A stretch of 64,000 bases of DNA, taken from contig CAYWWY010000001.1 of NCBI GenBank assembly GCA_964462525.1, positions 62,001 to 126,000 of the forward strand. The letters are read 5' to 3'. Below the pieces are notes generated by a model. That model was not told where the DNA came from. It saw only the letters and a list, made by a program, of their open reading frames with translations, and made no database searches. The position numbers were made by a program, and so were the translations under genes. This DNA comes from CAYWWY01 sp964462525. GTDB lineage: Bacteria > Thermotogota > Thermotogae > MWEM01. Each line of letters begins with the position of its first letter. Within the stretch, counting starts at the first letter, position 1. This document shows, piece after piece, positions 49,486-58,343 of the stretch.

Positions 49486-50658
49486 TTGAAAATCATGGAG
49501 ATATCTGCCTTAAGTGTTACGTGGAGACTTTTCATCCTACCTCTGGCAAAGAAATTGATCCAAAATGGCTTTCAAGTGGAGGCGTTATGTGATGATCGGG
49601 ATCGAACCCTTCGGTCTGAAATTGAGCAAATTGCTCTGCCGGTCCAAGTAACTTCCGTACCTATTACCCGAAGCATCCGTCCTTCGCTTCTTTCTTCCTA
49701 TAGAGCCATCTACCAAGCCATCCGAACTTCAAAACCCGACATCCTCCACACTCACACCCCAGTAGCTTCTTTTTTAGCGAGATGGGCGGCGAGAAGATTG
49801 AAGGTGCCATCAGTCATCTATACCGCGCACGGTTTTTTCTTTCATGAAAGAATGAATCCGCTGCTACGCAACATTCTGATCCATGCAGAAAAACGAATGG
49901 GGATTCATACAACAGATTGGATCTTCTGCGTGAACGAAGATGATTACAATCTTGCTCGTGCGAAGCAATTTGCCAAACCAGATCGAATTGTCCGGATTCC
50001 GGGTGTTGGAATCGATGTTTCCGAGCGGTTCGACCCTCACAAAATCAACGATGAGACTCGAAGTACCCTCCGCACTCAATTCAATATCCCGCAGAAATCT
50101 AAGGTAATCGTTTTTATCGGCAGAATGGTAGCAGAAAAAGGGGTTCCAGAATTGCTACACGCGTTTCAGAAGGTCCTCCAGGCATATCCCGATACCTATC
50201 TCTTGCTGGTGGGCGCGACATTTCCATCCGACCGAGATCAAAAAACCCAAAAGGTCGTTGAATCAATTCAATCAGAGAAAAAGTATGCTCAGAAGATACG
50301 GATTGCTGGTTTTCGGGAAGATATTCCTGAAGTGCTCAGTATCGCAGATCTATTTATTCTTCCATCCCATCGCGAAGGCTTTCCGGTATCCTCCTTGGAG
50401 GCATTAAGCATGGGCGTGCCTGTGATTGGGACACGGATCCGTGGTTTAAAAGAACAGATCGTCGAAGGAAGGACAGGGCTTTTATCGGATGTTGGGGATA
50501 TTCCCAGATTGGCAGAGAATATTAAACGGGGGCTCGAATTGGGCCCCAGTTGGAAAGAAGACTGCCGGAGGGAAGTCGTAAATCGTTTTTCTCTCGAACT
50601 GTCCCTGAACATTCAACTAGATGTCTTCAATCGCATTCGGTTAGAAAGGAACGTATGA
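49486..50658 (+). CDS. Family 4 glycosyltransferase
   Basis: A 390-residue GT-B glycosyltransferase. N-terminal acceptor domain with LHTHTPVASFLARWAARRL and YTAHGFFFHERM; C-terminal donor domain with VIFIGRMVAEKGVPELLHAF and the retaining-enzyme motif PSHREGFPVSSLEALSMGVPVIGT (about 304-327). The donor sugar nucleotide and acceptor (lipid, surface glycan) are unknown. TTG start with AAAGGAG upstream. Overlaps the phosphoesterase start by four bases. Confidence 0.92.
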   Translation: MKIMEISALSVTWRLFILPLAKKLIQNGFQVEALCDDRDRTLRSEIEQIALPVQVTSVPITRSIRPSLLSSYRAIYQAIRTSKPDILHTHTPVASFLARWAARRLKVPSVIYTAHGFFFHERMNPLLRNILIHAEKRMGIHTTDWIFCVNEDDYNLARAKQFAKPDRIVRIPGVGIDVSERFDPHKINDETRSTLRTQFNIPQKSKVIVFIGRMVAEKGVPELLHAFQKVLQAYPDTYLLLVGATFPSDRDQKTQKVVESIQSEKKYAQKIRIAGFREDIPEVLSIADLFILPSHREGFPVSSLEALSMGVPVIGTRIRGLKEQIVEGRTGLLSDVGDIPRLAENIKRGLELGPSWKEDCRREVVNRFSLELSLNIQLDVFNRIRLERNV

Positions 50659-51395
50659 TTATCCTTTTTGTTTCCGACGAGGAGCGATTTATTTCAAAAA
50701 AAAGGTATGATCGGTGTGATGTGGTGGTTGGTTGTGGAGACTTATCCCCTGGATTTTTGGATTACGTCGTATCCGAATTCCGACCCCATTTCGCGGTATC
50801 GGTTTTGGGAAACCATGACCATAGATACTTCCCTGATAGCCATGAACCAGTGAAACGGGGGTTTACTGATATCTATAAAGGGGTATATCTCTTAACAAAG
50901 GACTATGTGGATCTTCGAAAATGGGTTGGTTTAAACCTTACCATAGCTGGATTCTCTGGAGCCTATTCTCATGGACCTTTTCCCTTTCATTACCAGGAAA
51001 AAGAAGCACGGGCATTCTGCTCCAAAATGAAGCGGGAAAAGACAATTGGGAAAATAAAGAAGATAGATGTTATGATCAGTCATTCACCACCCCATATTCC
51101 GGGATACTTCCGAAACAGTGACTATTTTCACCGATCTTCTGTACCTATGGGACGATTGCTTTCCTATCTTCAACCGCCCATATGGGCTTACGGTCACGTG
51201 CATCCTCGATATGGCAGACAGGAACTCTCCTTTGAAACCCGGTTCCTCTCAAGGCGATCGTTGGTTATGAACGCGATACCCTATTGCTTTCTCGATTATG
51301 ATGAAAAGAAAAGAGAAGTGAACGGATTGGTTTCTTTACATCCCATACTGGTTCAAACTGTTCATATGATTCCACTGAAAGAAAGGAGCAGATGA
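50655..51395 (+). CDS. Metallophosphoesterase
   Basis: A 246-residue calcineurin-like phosphoesterase. Metal-binding motifs: Asp in LFVSDEE (7), GCGDLSPGFL (GD, about 27-28), GNHDH (about 52-56), SHSPPH and GHVHPRYG near the C-terminus. The first motif, usually D-x-H, is D-E-E here. ATG 50655 with GAAAGGA; a longer frame upstream lies inside the glycosyltransferase gene and is not used. Overlaps the BMP-domain gene. Substrate unknown. Confidence 0.85.
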   Translation: MIILFVSDEERFISKKRYDRCDVVVGCGDLSPGFLDYVVSEFRPHFAVSVLGNHDHRYFPDSHEPVKRGFTDIYKGVYLLTKDYVDLRKWVGLNLTIAGFSGAYSHGPFPFHYQEKEARAFCSKMKREKTIGKIKKIDVMISHSPPHIPGYFRNSDYFHRSSVPMGRLLSYLQPPIWAYGHVHPRYGRQELSFETRFLSRRSLVMNAIPYCFLDYDEKKREVNGLVSLHPILVQTVHMIPLKERSR

Positions 51396-53326
51396 TGTAC
51401 AACGAAATTCAAAGAGTTGAAGGAACCCGTGAGTACCGGATTGCGCGAAAAAACGCGAAAAAAAACTTCCATAGCATGGTTTCGAAAGGGAAAAACGGAT
51501 ATCTTCCTTCTTTGGAATCCATCATAAAAAACTATACTTTAGTTGGAGAGCAGTCTTTGGGTGCGATGGAGATACCATTGAAGAAAATTACCGGCACATA
51601 TGAATATTCTAGGAGCCTGTCCTTCTCACATAATTTTTTGCCGTTGTTGGAAGAAACCACAGAATTCTCGGAGAAGTGGGCCAGTCTGTATATGGTCCAT
51701 ATTCAGGAAGGAATCCGGGACCCAATCAAGGCATACGAGTTCATGAACTGGTTCTATGTCTCTGAAGGCAACAAACGGGTCAGCATCTTCAAGCACTTGA
51801 AGGCATATTCCATCAGCGGGAATGTGACTCGGATCCTCCCCAAAAAAGATCTTCATGATGAATCCATCCGAAGATACTACCGCTTTTTGGATTTTTACAA
51901 AAAAACGAAGATTAATCTAATATGGCTTTCTGAAGAAACGAAGTACGACCTCCTTGAAAATCGAATTATTGAATACTTCAATTCTCAGCCAGAAAAGAGT
52001 AACCAAGCCCTCCACTTTGTGAGTTCCTATTATTTGCCTTTTCGGAAGGTGTTTCATGAATTGGGCGGTGGAGAACTGGAGATGACAACCGGTGATGCCT
52101 TCACCCGATTCATCGAACAATACGGATTTTCTGAGAGCACCTCCGGTAAGGTATTCCGCCAAAAAGTTCGGGAACTAGTGCTTAAGTTAAGTCCACCCAA
52201 TCATGCCGATGTTTTCCCCTGGAGAACAATTACGGTCGATCTTCCGAAAAAAGTGGTGTCTAGCATCACAAGTATCTTGCCCCAATCTATACCCCTTCAC
52301 GTTGCTATGATCTACCCTTCAACGATCGCGTCCATGGGGTGGAACAGCGGGTTTGAATCCGCTCGTAAGCACCTTCAAAAGGTCTTCTCAAATTCTTTGG
52401 ATATCCAAGTGATCGAATCTGTCCCACCAGAATTGTTCTTCGAACGGCTTAGAACGCTGAGTACTACTCAAACCTTTGATTTGATTATCTCAACCAGTTA
52501 CAAATACTGGAACCAAGTGATCCAGCGGCCCAAGATATCCTCAAACGATCCATTGTGGGTATGCTGCGAATACCTTTTTCACGGCAATCGCTTTCATTTG
52601 CTGGGAAAAGCCTTTCAACCCCGTTTTTTGTGTGGGATGATTGCCGGGATGATGACACTTTCCAATCGGATCGGTTTTATCGCGACCATCAAGCATCCTG
52701 AGGCTTATCAGAACATCAACGCTTTCGCTTTGGGAGTACAAAGCGTGAATCCTGACGCCCGGATTAATCTGGTATGGACCAATTTGACGAACGAACCCTT
52801 CAAAGAACACCTCGCAGCCGTCTCACTGGTCAAAGATCATATCGATGTATTAACGCACCACCACTGTTCTTCTGAGGTTCTTAAAGTCGCCGAAGAGTAT
52901 GGGGTGTACTGCATGGGGTACGGAATAGATGGCAGGTTATTCGCCCCCTATTCTTGCCTTGCGTCGGTTCTATGGAATTGGGATCTCACCTACGAAAATC
53001 TTATCCGATACATGCTCCAAAACAAATCTTTCCCTGATGACCTTCCAACTTGGGGCATCTCGGAAAAGGTTTTGGACTTGAGTCCCATTTCTTCACTCGT
53101 TCCAAAATCAGCCCAACGGTTAATTCAAATGATTCATTCCGATCTTTCTTCAGGGCGATTCCCAGTATTTTGCGGTCCGTTAACTGATCAAAAGGGCATT
53201 GAACGGCTTCCGAATGGGCAGAACATTGATTCAAGAGGTCTAGAAAAGATGGATTGGTTGTTGGATAACGTCGACCTGTTCGAAGGAGAGCGCGACTGGA
53301 ATCACAGCCGCGATCAAAACCCATGA
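51395..53326 (+). CDS. Cytosolic BMP-family solute-binding domain protein with ParB-like N-terminal region
   Basis: A 643-residue protein with no signal peptide. The N-terminal half has a ParB/Srx-like segment (NWFYVSEGNKRVSIFKHL, about 114-131) where ParB-type folds keep a G-x-R/K-R turn. The C-terminal half (about 298-640) matches BMP/Med-type periplasmic binding proteins: LHVAMIYPSTIASMGWNSGFESARK, FDLIISTSYKYWN, NRIGFIATIKHPEAYQNINAFALGVQSVNP, VDVLTHHHCSSEVLKVAEEYGVYCMGYGIDG. Such binding domains in the cytosol act as ligand sensors. ATG 51395 is favoured over 51392 by spacing to AGGAG. Follows the glycosyltransferase and phosphoesterase in one operon. Confidence 0.72.
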   Translation: MYNEIQRVEGTREYRIARKNAKKNFHSMVSKGKNGYLPSLESIIKNYTLVGEQSLGAMEIPLKKITGTYEYSRSLSFSHNFLPLLEETTEFSEKWASLYMVHIQEGIRDPIKAYEFMNWFYVSEGNKRVSIFKHLKAYSISGNVTRILPKKDLHDESIRRYYRFLDFYKKTKINLIWLSEETKYDLLENRIIEYFNSQPEKSNQALHFVSSYYLPFRKVFHELGGGELEMTTGDAFTRFIEQYGFSESTSGKVFRQKVRELVLKLSPPNHADVFPWRTITVDLPKKVVSSITSILPQSIPLHVAMIYPSTIASMGWNSGFESARKHLQKVFSNSLDIQVIESVPPELFFERLRTLSTTQTFDLIISTSYKYWNQVIQRPKISSNDPLWVCCEYLFHGNRFHLLGKAFQPRFLCGMIAGMMTLSNRIGFIATIKHPEAYQNINAFALGVQSVNPDARINLVWTNLTNEPFKEHLAAVSLVKDHIDVLTHHHCSSEVLKVAEEYGVYCMGYGIDGRLFAPYSCLASVLWNWDLTYENLIRYMLQNKSFPDDLPTWGISEKVLDLSPISSLVPKSAQRLIQMIHSDLSSGRFPVFCGPLTDQKGIERLPNGQNIDSRGLEKMDWLLDNVDLFEGERDWNHSRDQNP

Positions 53327-53434
53327 AAGACTATGCTCCAGGATGGTAGGAAAGATCTAAAATAAGCAGAAAAAAGGAGTAGGAGAGAATCCAAATTCAA
53401 TAATGGGCCAATCAAGAAAAAGGAGAGAACTTGC

Positions 53435-54187
53435 ATGTTGAAGAAAACAATTTTGTTGGGATTAATGATCTTTTTTTTGGTCGTTTTTGTATTTGGAGAT
53501 CATATCTATCTAAAAGACGGTTCAAAATTAGTGGGAAAAATCGTTAATTATGGAGAAACGCTTGTTGATATTCTTTTAGATAGCGGTCGATTGGTGACAG
53601 TGAGCAAAAATGAGATCATCCGTTTGGAAACACTAGATCGAGTGGACCAATCGCGCGTTGTTGCGGGTGAGAGCCTAATTCAAACGCAAACGACAGGAAT
53701 CAAAGCTGATGGAACGATGGTACAGGCAGGAATCGGATCGCCTTCTGTTCACTTTGGAGCGGAGGTTCCTGTTTTTTTGGGTGATCCAGAGCTTGAGCTT
53801 CGTAAGCGGATGCTTATGTATCATGATATGAAGAAAGAGGCTTGGATTGCTACTCAGATGTCATTGTTCATTCCAAGCGCCGGCCATCTGTATACAGGAG
53901 AATGGGAAAGAGGGTTTCTTTTCCTTGGGGCAAGAGCTGTGTTCGGAGGCGTTGCGATTTGGGGGTTCATTCCTGTGGATACAGGTGATGTCGATGATAA
54001 CCTGAATCCGATCATGGCCCCCCAAAACATGACTATCGGCGCAATTGCCGCAGGGGGCTTTGCATTGTTCACTTTACTCGAAGCGGTTGACGCCTATTAT
54101 TCGGCAGAACGACACAATCAATTGCTTAGAATCCGATTGGGAATCGAGCAATTCGATCCGATGATGCTGCCATATTTTGGAAGATAG
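53435..54187 (+). CDS. Exported membrane protein with SH3-like N-terminal domain
   Basis: A 250-residue protein with a signal peptide (ILLGLMIFFLVVFVFG). The small N-terminal beta domain (IYLKDGSKLVGKIVNYGETLVDILLDSGRLVTVSKNEI, about 24-60) resembles Sm/SH3-like secretion-accessory domains. A C-terminal membrane region follows (SLFIPSAGHLYTGEWERGFLFLGARAVFGGVAIWG and IGAIAAGGFALFTLLEAVDAYYSAERHN), similar to DUF5683-type proteins. ATG with AAGGAG. The preceding about 110 bases hold no gene. Function unknown. Confidence 0.65.
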   Translation: MLKKTILLGLMIFFLVVFVFGDHIYLKDGSKLVGKIVNYGETLVDILLDSGRLVTVSKNEIIRLETLDRVDQSRVVAGESLIQTQTTGIKADGTMVQAGIGSPSVHFGAEVPVFLGDPELELRKRMLMYHDMKKEAWIATQMSLFIPSAGHLYTGEWERGFLFLGARAVFGGVAIWGFIPVDTGDVDDNLNPIMAPQNMTIGAIAAGGFALFTLLEAVDAYYSAERHNQLLRIRLGIEQFDPMMLPYFGR

Positions 54188-54192
54188 GGGGG

Positions 54193-54221
54193 GACCCTTT
54201 CTTATTTGAGGGGTTTTTTCG
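54193..54221 (+). terminator. Possible terminator after the exported membrane protein gene
   Basis: A weak stem ACCCT / AGGGGT followed by TTTTTTC, just six bases after the stop codon at 54187. One-base bulge; less convincing than the next hairpin. Confidence 0.45.
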
Positions 54222-54246
54222 GAGACGCGCATTCGTCCGAAACATC

Positions 54247-54274
54247 AAGAGAACAGGCTTCTGTTCTCTTTTTT
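54247..54274. terminator. Bidirectional terminator before the GH130 gene
   Basis: Perfect 10-bp stem AAGAGAACAG / CTGTTCTCTT with a GCTT loop and a T-tract on the plus strand. Also serves the minus-strand sugar operon ending at 54330. Confidence 0.9.
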
Positions 54275-54329
54275 CTAGTTGCCTTTTTCCCTTGTTAGCA
54301 AAAAAACCCAGCCAAAAGTATTCTCTCAC

Positions 54330-55241
54330 CTATTTCAAGCCGTTTTCCTCAATCCATTCCCACACTTCCTGTTGGTTGATTGTTGCCAAAGCGATATAAT
54401 TATCTGCTCCCCCATAGTATACATTGAATTGTCCATGGTATTCTACTATGGAATCGGAAAATACCACATTGGGCACACCACCGAAGATCTCCCATCGTTC
54501 TTCGGGTTGGAGGATCGGTTCTTCCGATCGAAGGAGTACTTGTTCGGGGTTCTCGCGATCGAGCAAGATGAATCCCAAGCGGTACGTGGGTCGATCGGGA
54601 GTGGGAAGGCTTTCTACGCCATGATACAGAAGCAACCATCCATATGGGGTCTCGATGGGGGGGCCACCTGCACCGATTTTCAGGTTGTCCCAATACCCTT
54701 TCCGGGGAGAGGCGATTGGTTTAAAGTCATCCCAGTGAAGAAGGTCGTCTGAATAGGCCACCCAGATGTCGGGCGGAATCCGGTGAAGCATCATGTACCG
54801 ACCTTGGATCTGTTTGGGGAAAAGGGCCGCGTCTTTATTGGGATCCTGAGGAAGAACGATACCGTATCGGTTCCAATGAAAAAAATCCCGGGTGGAGGCC
54901 ATAGCAACTTGAACATTTAGTGGGGAGTAAGCAGTATAGAGCATGTAATATGCTCCATTGATCCAGGTAAGACGCGGATCTTCCACTCCGTACAGCTCTG
55001 ATTGAGCTTCGGGTTCGAAGACAGGTTTTTCCATGCGGTTAAACGCCACTCCATCCACGCTGACGGCATACCCCATTCTAGAAACCATGTCCACTCCTTG
55101 GGCGCGATAAAGCATATGAAAGAGACTTCCGTCATATACCACTGCAGGATTGAAGACGTACTTGGATTCCCACGGGTGCTGAAGATTGGCTCCAAAAAGA
55201 GGGTTTTTGGCGTGTCGGCGTAAAACGATCTGCTTAGGCAT
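54330..55241 (-). CDS. GH130 family glycoside phosphorylase/hydrolase
   Basis: A 303-residue five-bladed propeller enzyme of family GH130, whose members phosphorolyse beta-mannosides (for example beta-1,4-mannosyl-glucose or mannosyl-GlcNAc). Catalytic acid Asp 88 lies in YGVEDPRLTW. Other landmarks: NPAVVYDGSLFHMLYRAQG, PIETPYGWLLLYHGVE, and YYGGADNYIALA at the C-terminus. No signal peptide, so it acts on imported sugar in the cytosol. ATG with GGAAGGAT. Last gene of the lacI-SBP-permease operon. The exact linkage cannot be told, since hydrolase and phosphorylase subfamilies differ in a few residues. Confidence 0.9.
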   Translation of the reverse strand: MPKQIVLRRHAKNPLFGANLQHPWESKYVFNPAVVYDGSLFHMLYRAQGVDMVSRMGYAVSVDGVAFNRMEKPVFEPEAQSELYGVEDPRLTWINGAYYMLYTAYSPLNVQVAMASTRDFFHWNRYGIVLPQDPNKDAALFPKQIQGRYMMLHRIPPDIWVAYSDDLLHWDDFKPIASPRKGYWDNLKIGAGGPPIETPYGWLLLYHGVESLPTPDRPTYRLGFILLDRENPEQVLLRSEEPILQPEERWEIFGGVPNVVFSDSIVEYHGQFNVYYGGADNYIALATINQQEVWEWIEENGLK

Positions 55242-55256
55242 AGTATCCTTCCTTTC

Positions 55257-56087
55257 TTATTTTAATGACATGGAGATCCCTTTGAGGAAATACTTCCTAA
55301 AGAACAAGAAAATCAGAACCATCGGAATAGTCTGTATCACAGAGCCAGCAAGTACAGGTCCCACGTAACTTCCATACTGGTGATTGAAACTGGCAAGAAG
55401 AACAGAAAGCGGCATCTTGTCGTAGTCTTGAATCACCATCAAAGGCCAAAGAAAATTATCCCATACACCGATAAAGGTAAACAAACCAACGATGCTGGCT
55501 GTGGATCGCGCCAGAGGGAACATCAAACGAACCACAACCCACATTTCCGAAGCTCCTTCCACTCGAGCTGCTTCTATATATTCGGTGGGTATCGATTTGA
55601 AACTCTGTGAAAACATAAATACCCCCCAAGCTCCGAAGAGGCCGGGAACGATAAGAGCCGCTAAAGAATCGATCAGACCGAGATTTCGAACGACCACAAA
55701 AGACGGGATGGTAAACATAAACCCCGGAAAAAGCATTTGGAAGATCGTAAACCCTTTGAGGAATTTGCTGCCCCAAAAGTGGATCTTTGCAATCGCATAT
55801 CCAACAAACCCTGACGTAAGTATGACGCTGAACGTTACAGTGGTTGATACAAAGATGCTATTCCATAAGGCACGGACAAAGTCTCGATCCATTCGATCAG
55901 AAGCGACGAATATAAATTGAAAGTGCTCGAATGTAAAGCGAGAGGGAAAGAAACGGGTATATATTTCATCCACCGGTTTGACAGAAGACAATGTTAACCA
56001 TATGTAAGGATACAACCAAAACACCGCCAGACCTCCCATAACTACTTCTAATATAATCAGCATAACCGTCTTTTTTCGAATCTTCAT
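55257..56087 (-). CDS. Sugar ABC transporter permease, MalG type
   Basis: A 276-residue inner-membrane permease with six helices. The ATPase-docking EAA loop reads EAARVEGASEMWVVVRLMFPL (about 186-206). N-terminus (LIILEVVMGGLAVFWLYPYIWLTLSSVK) is typical of the CUT1 MalG group. Overlaps the MalF-type permease by four bases (ATGA). No ATPase gene is in the locus, so a shared MsmK/MalK-type ATPase must serve it, as is common in CUT1 systems. Confidence 0.93.
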   Translation of the reverse strand: MKIRKKTVMLIILEVVMGGLAVFWLYPYIWLTLSSVKPVDEIYTRFFPSRFTFEHFQFIFVASDRMDRDFVRALWNSIFVSTTVTFSVILTSGFVGYAIAKIHFWGSKFLKGFTIFQMLFPGFMFTIPSFVVVRNLGLIDSLAALIVPGLFGAWGVFMFSQSFKSIPTEYIEAARVEGASEMWVVVRLMFPLARSTASIVGLFTFIGVWDNFLWPLMVIQDYDKMPLSVLLASFNHQYGSYVGPVLAGSVIQTIPMVLIFLFFRKYFLKGISMSLK

Positions 56088-57004
56088 ATCATCTCCACAT
56101 CCCTCTCCATGATTTTTCGGATTGCAAAGATACAGCTAAAGCTCAAGGCGGCTGCTAGAATACTAATTGTGGCTGCGTATCCGGGGCCTGTGGTGGTAAA
56201 CCTTCGAAATGCGTTATCGTAAATAAACATCATAAAGGTATAAGTTCTTCTCATCGGACCGCCGCCGGTGATCATGTATGGTTCGGTGAATATCCCGAAT
56301 GAGAGGGTGATCGCCATGACTATGACCATAATCATAGAAGGGTTTAACAAAGGAAGCGTGATCTTGAAAAACTTTTGCCTTCGATTGGCTCCATCCAATT
56401 CTGCTGCTTCATAGAGCGACTTAGGAATCCCCTGAATTCCCGCCAAAAAAATCAATCCATAATATCCAATAAACTTCCAAGTAACCATAAGTGCGATGCT
56501 GAATATGGCCAGTTGGGGTTCAGAAAACCAAGGTATTGTGAAACCAAAGCTCTGCCAGAGGAACCGATTGATCGGCCCGTTTTCCGAGAAAAGCTTAGTA
56601 AAGACGATTGAATAAGAAACCCCACTGGCCACGTTTGCAACAAGAAAAGACAAGGCAACAAATGTTGTTAGGTACCGTAATTTGCTCAGGCCCATCGCAA
56701 AAAGGATGGATAGGATCAACACCATGGGAATGTAATATGCGATAAAGTTGAAGGTATTCCCGACAACCAACCAAAAGGTTTGGTCATTGAAGAGTTGAAC
56801 GAAATTATTCAATCCATACCATTGAGGTGGAGAAAGATAATTCCATCGGTGAAAGGTGAGAAACACCAACCATAAAAGTGCGTATCCGAAAAATACAGCT
56901 TGATGGCCTAAATAAGGAGCAATCAAGAAGGTTCCATTGATCGATTGCCTCCGTTGCAATGTCTTTGGTATACTCTTTCGGTCAATTTTCGGGATTTCTG
57001 TCAT
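56084..57004 (-). CDS. Sugar ABC transporter permease, MalF type
   Basis: A 306-residue permease with six helices. Landmarks: FFGYALLWLVFLTFHRWNYL, WYGLNNFVQLFNDQTFW, and the EAA loop EAAELDGANRRQKFFKITLP (about 200-219). ATG with TAGGAGG. A 61-base gap separates it from the binding-protein gene. Confidence 0.93.
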   Translation of the reverse strand: MTEIPKIDRKSIPKTLQRRQSINGTFLIAPYLGHQAVFFGYALLWLVFLTFHRWNYLSPPQWYGLNNFVQLFNDQTFWLVVGNTFNFIAYYIPMVLILSILFAMGLSKLRYLTTFVALSFLVANVASGVSYSIVFTKLFSENGPINRFLWQSFGFTIPWFSEPQLAIFSIALMVTWKFIGYYGLIFLAGIQGIPKSLYEAAELDGANRRQKFFKITLPLLNPSMIMVIVMAITLSFGIFTEPYMITGGGPMRRTYTFMMFIYDNAFRRFTTTGPGYAATISILAAALSFSCIFAIRKIMERDVEMI

Positions 57005-57065
57005 GATGATCCTCCTAAGCTAGCAAGTACGCTTCGTGATCCCTAACCTGTCCCAATCAATGGTT

Positions 57066-58322
57066 TTAAAAAAGGATGGCATTGATTTCCCGAACGACTC
57101 GCCGAAGAATATCGTCAACAGTACCTCTTTGCAAGGATAATGGCTCTGTCATATAAACGGTCATCGCATCCTGTACTTCAATGGTTCTTGGTGTCAACGC
57201 TGGAGGAATGGCATATGGGATTGCTTCGGCGTAGGCTTTTAGGCCGGGGTTTTTTTCGAGTATATCTTGAAACAGGGGATTAATGGCAATATCAGAACGA
57301 ACTGGAGGCATATTGGTCATTTCCATCCATAATCGATCATACTCTTCGTTCGAAAAAACCCATTTGACAAAATCCCAAACAAGATCGATGTTCCGTGAAT
57401 TCTTAAAAATTACCAACCCTTTTGTATCTGCAAAGGTGTACACAGGTTGATCCTCTGGATAATCGTCAGGGACAGGAGGCATGCTCATCCAAATATTGCC
57501 CGGGAATACTTTGGGGAATATTTGTTCTGCCCGAGGCATTTCCCACGGGCCTTGCAATTGTCCCAGGAGATGTCCTGTATATAAGGGGTTATCCATCATA
57601 TCCATGGAGGTCCAGCCTTTTTGAAAGAGTGTCAATCCAAAGGTAAGAATCTCTTTTCCCCGGTCATCACCGAACAAGGCTCGATTCCTGTTGATGTCGA
57701 TATATGGCTGCCCTCCTGTTGCGGCATAAAAAAAAGTAACAAAGTCGAACCATCGATCCCACCAGTTTCTGCCTTTCAGGAATTCGATCGCGAACTTCTC
57801 TCTAGGAACTGCAAACCGTTCAGCCAAATCATAGACTTCAGAATAAGTTCTTGGTGGTTGATCATACCCTAGATCTTGAAGAATATCAGATCGCCACCAA
57901 AAAAGCATGGGATTCGAGTAAATGGGAAACACATAGGATTTTTCTTGAAACTGCCACCCTAGGATTGCTTCTTCCATTTTTCGCGTGGCGATAAGATCAT
58001 GAAACCCATCCAATTTGCTTAGCTCAACCAGCTGTTGGGCTTCGATCAGCTGAGCCGCGAATCCGCTGAAGATGTTTGTGCATAAGTCTGGACCCCTACC
58101 GGTTGCGATCGCGTTTAAAATCGCTTCTTCCGAACTCGCTGCCGCTGGGATGGTACGCCAGTTGATGACCACATCCGGTCGTTCCGCTTTCCAATCCTCG
58201 ATTACACGCTTCCAGAAAGCTTCTTGATTGGGGTTGGGCGCTGTCCAAAAGGTAAAAGTTGCGCTCCATAAACTTGCGCAAAGAAAGACGAGGACCAGAG
58301 CAAACACTGTTGCCATTTTCAT
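57066..58322 (-). CDS. Sugar-binding protein of the ABC transporter (CUT1)
   Basis: A 418-residue periplasmic binding protein. Signal peptide 1-20 (MKMATVFALVLVFLCASLWS) with an A-x-x type cleavage and no lipobox cysteine, so it is free rather than a lipoprotein. The mature part has the family 1 opening FTFWTAPNPNQEAFWKRVIEDWKAERPDVVINW, IATGRGPDLCTNIFSG, and tryptophans likely to stack on sugar (WWDRWFDF). ATG with AGGAGGTGA. 21 bases after lacI, so LacI and transporter are one operon. Confidence 0.92.
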   Translation of the reverse strand: MKMATVFALVLVFLCASLWSATFTFWTAPNPNQEAFWKRVIEDWKAERPDVVINWRTIPAAASSEEAILNAIATGRGPDLCTNIFSGFAAQLIEAQQLVELSKLDGFHDLIATRKMEEAILGWQFQEKSYVFPIYSNPMLFWWRSDILQDLGYDQPPRTYSEVYDLAERFAVPREKFAIEFLKGRNWWDRWFDFVTFFYAATGGQPYIDINRNRALFGDDRGKEILTFGLTLFQKGWTSMDMMDNPLYTGHLLGQLQGPWEMPRAEQIFPKVFPGNIWMSMPPVPDDYPEDQPVYTFADTKGLVIFKNSRNIDLVWDFVKWVFSNEEYDRLWMEMTNMPPVRSDIAINPLFQDILEKNPGLKAYAEAIPYAIPPALTPRTIEVQDAMTVYMTEPLSLQRGTVDDILRRVVREINAILF

Positions 58323-58343
58323 ACAATCACCTCCTAAGGATAG

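Noticed and set aside
50550..50654. Extension of the phosphoesterase into the glycosyltransferase gene
   Set aside because: The extra residues are the glycosyltransferase in another frame; ATG 50655 has its own ribosome site.
53327..53434. Short frame after the BMP gene with its own GGAG
   Set aside because: Only about 12 codons, overlapping the next gene's start; likely just purine-rich leader DNA.
54279..54752. 157-codon plus-strand frame opposite GH130
   Set aside because: It begins after a terminator with no promoter and mirrors the GH130 coding frame.
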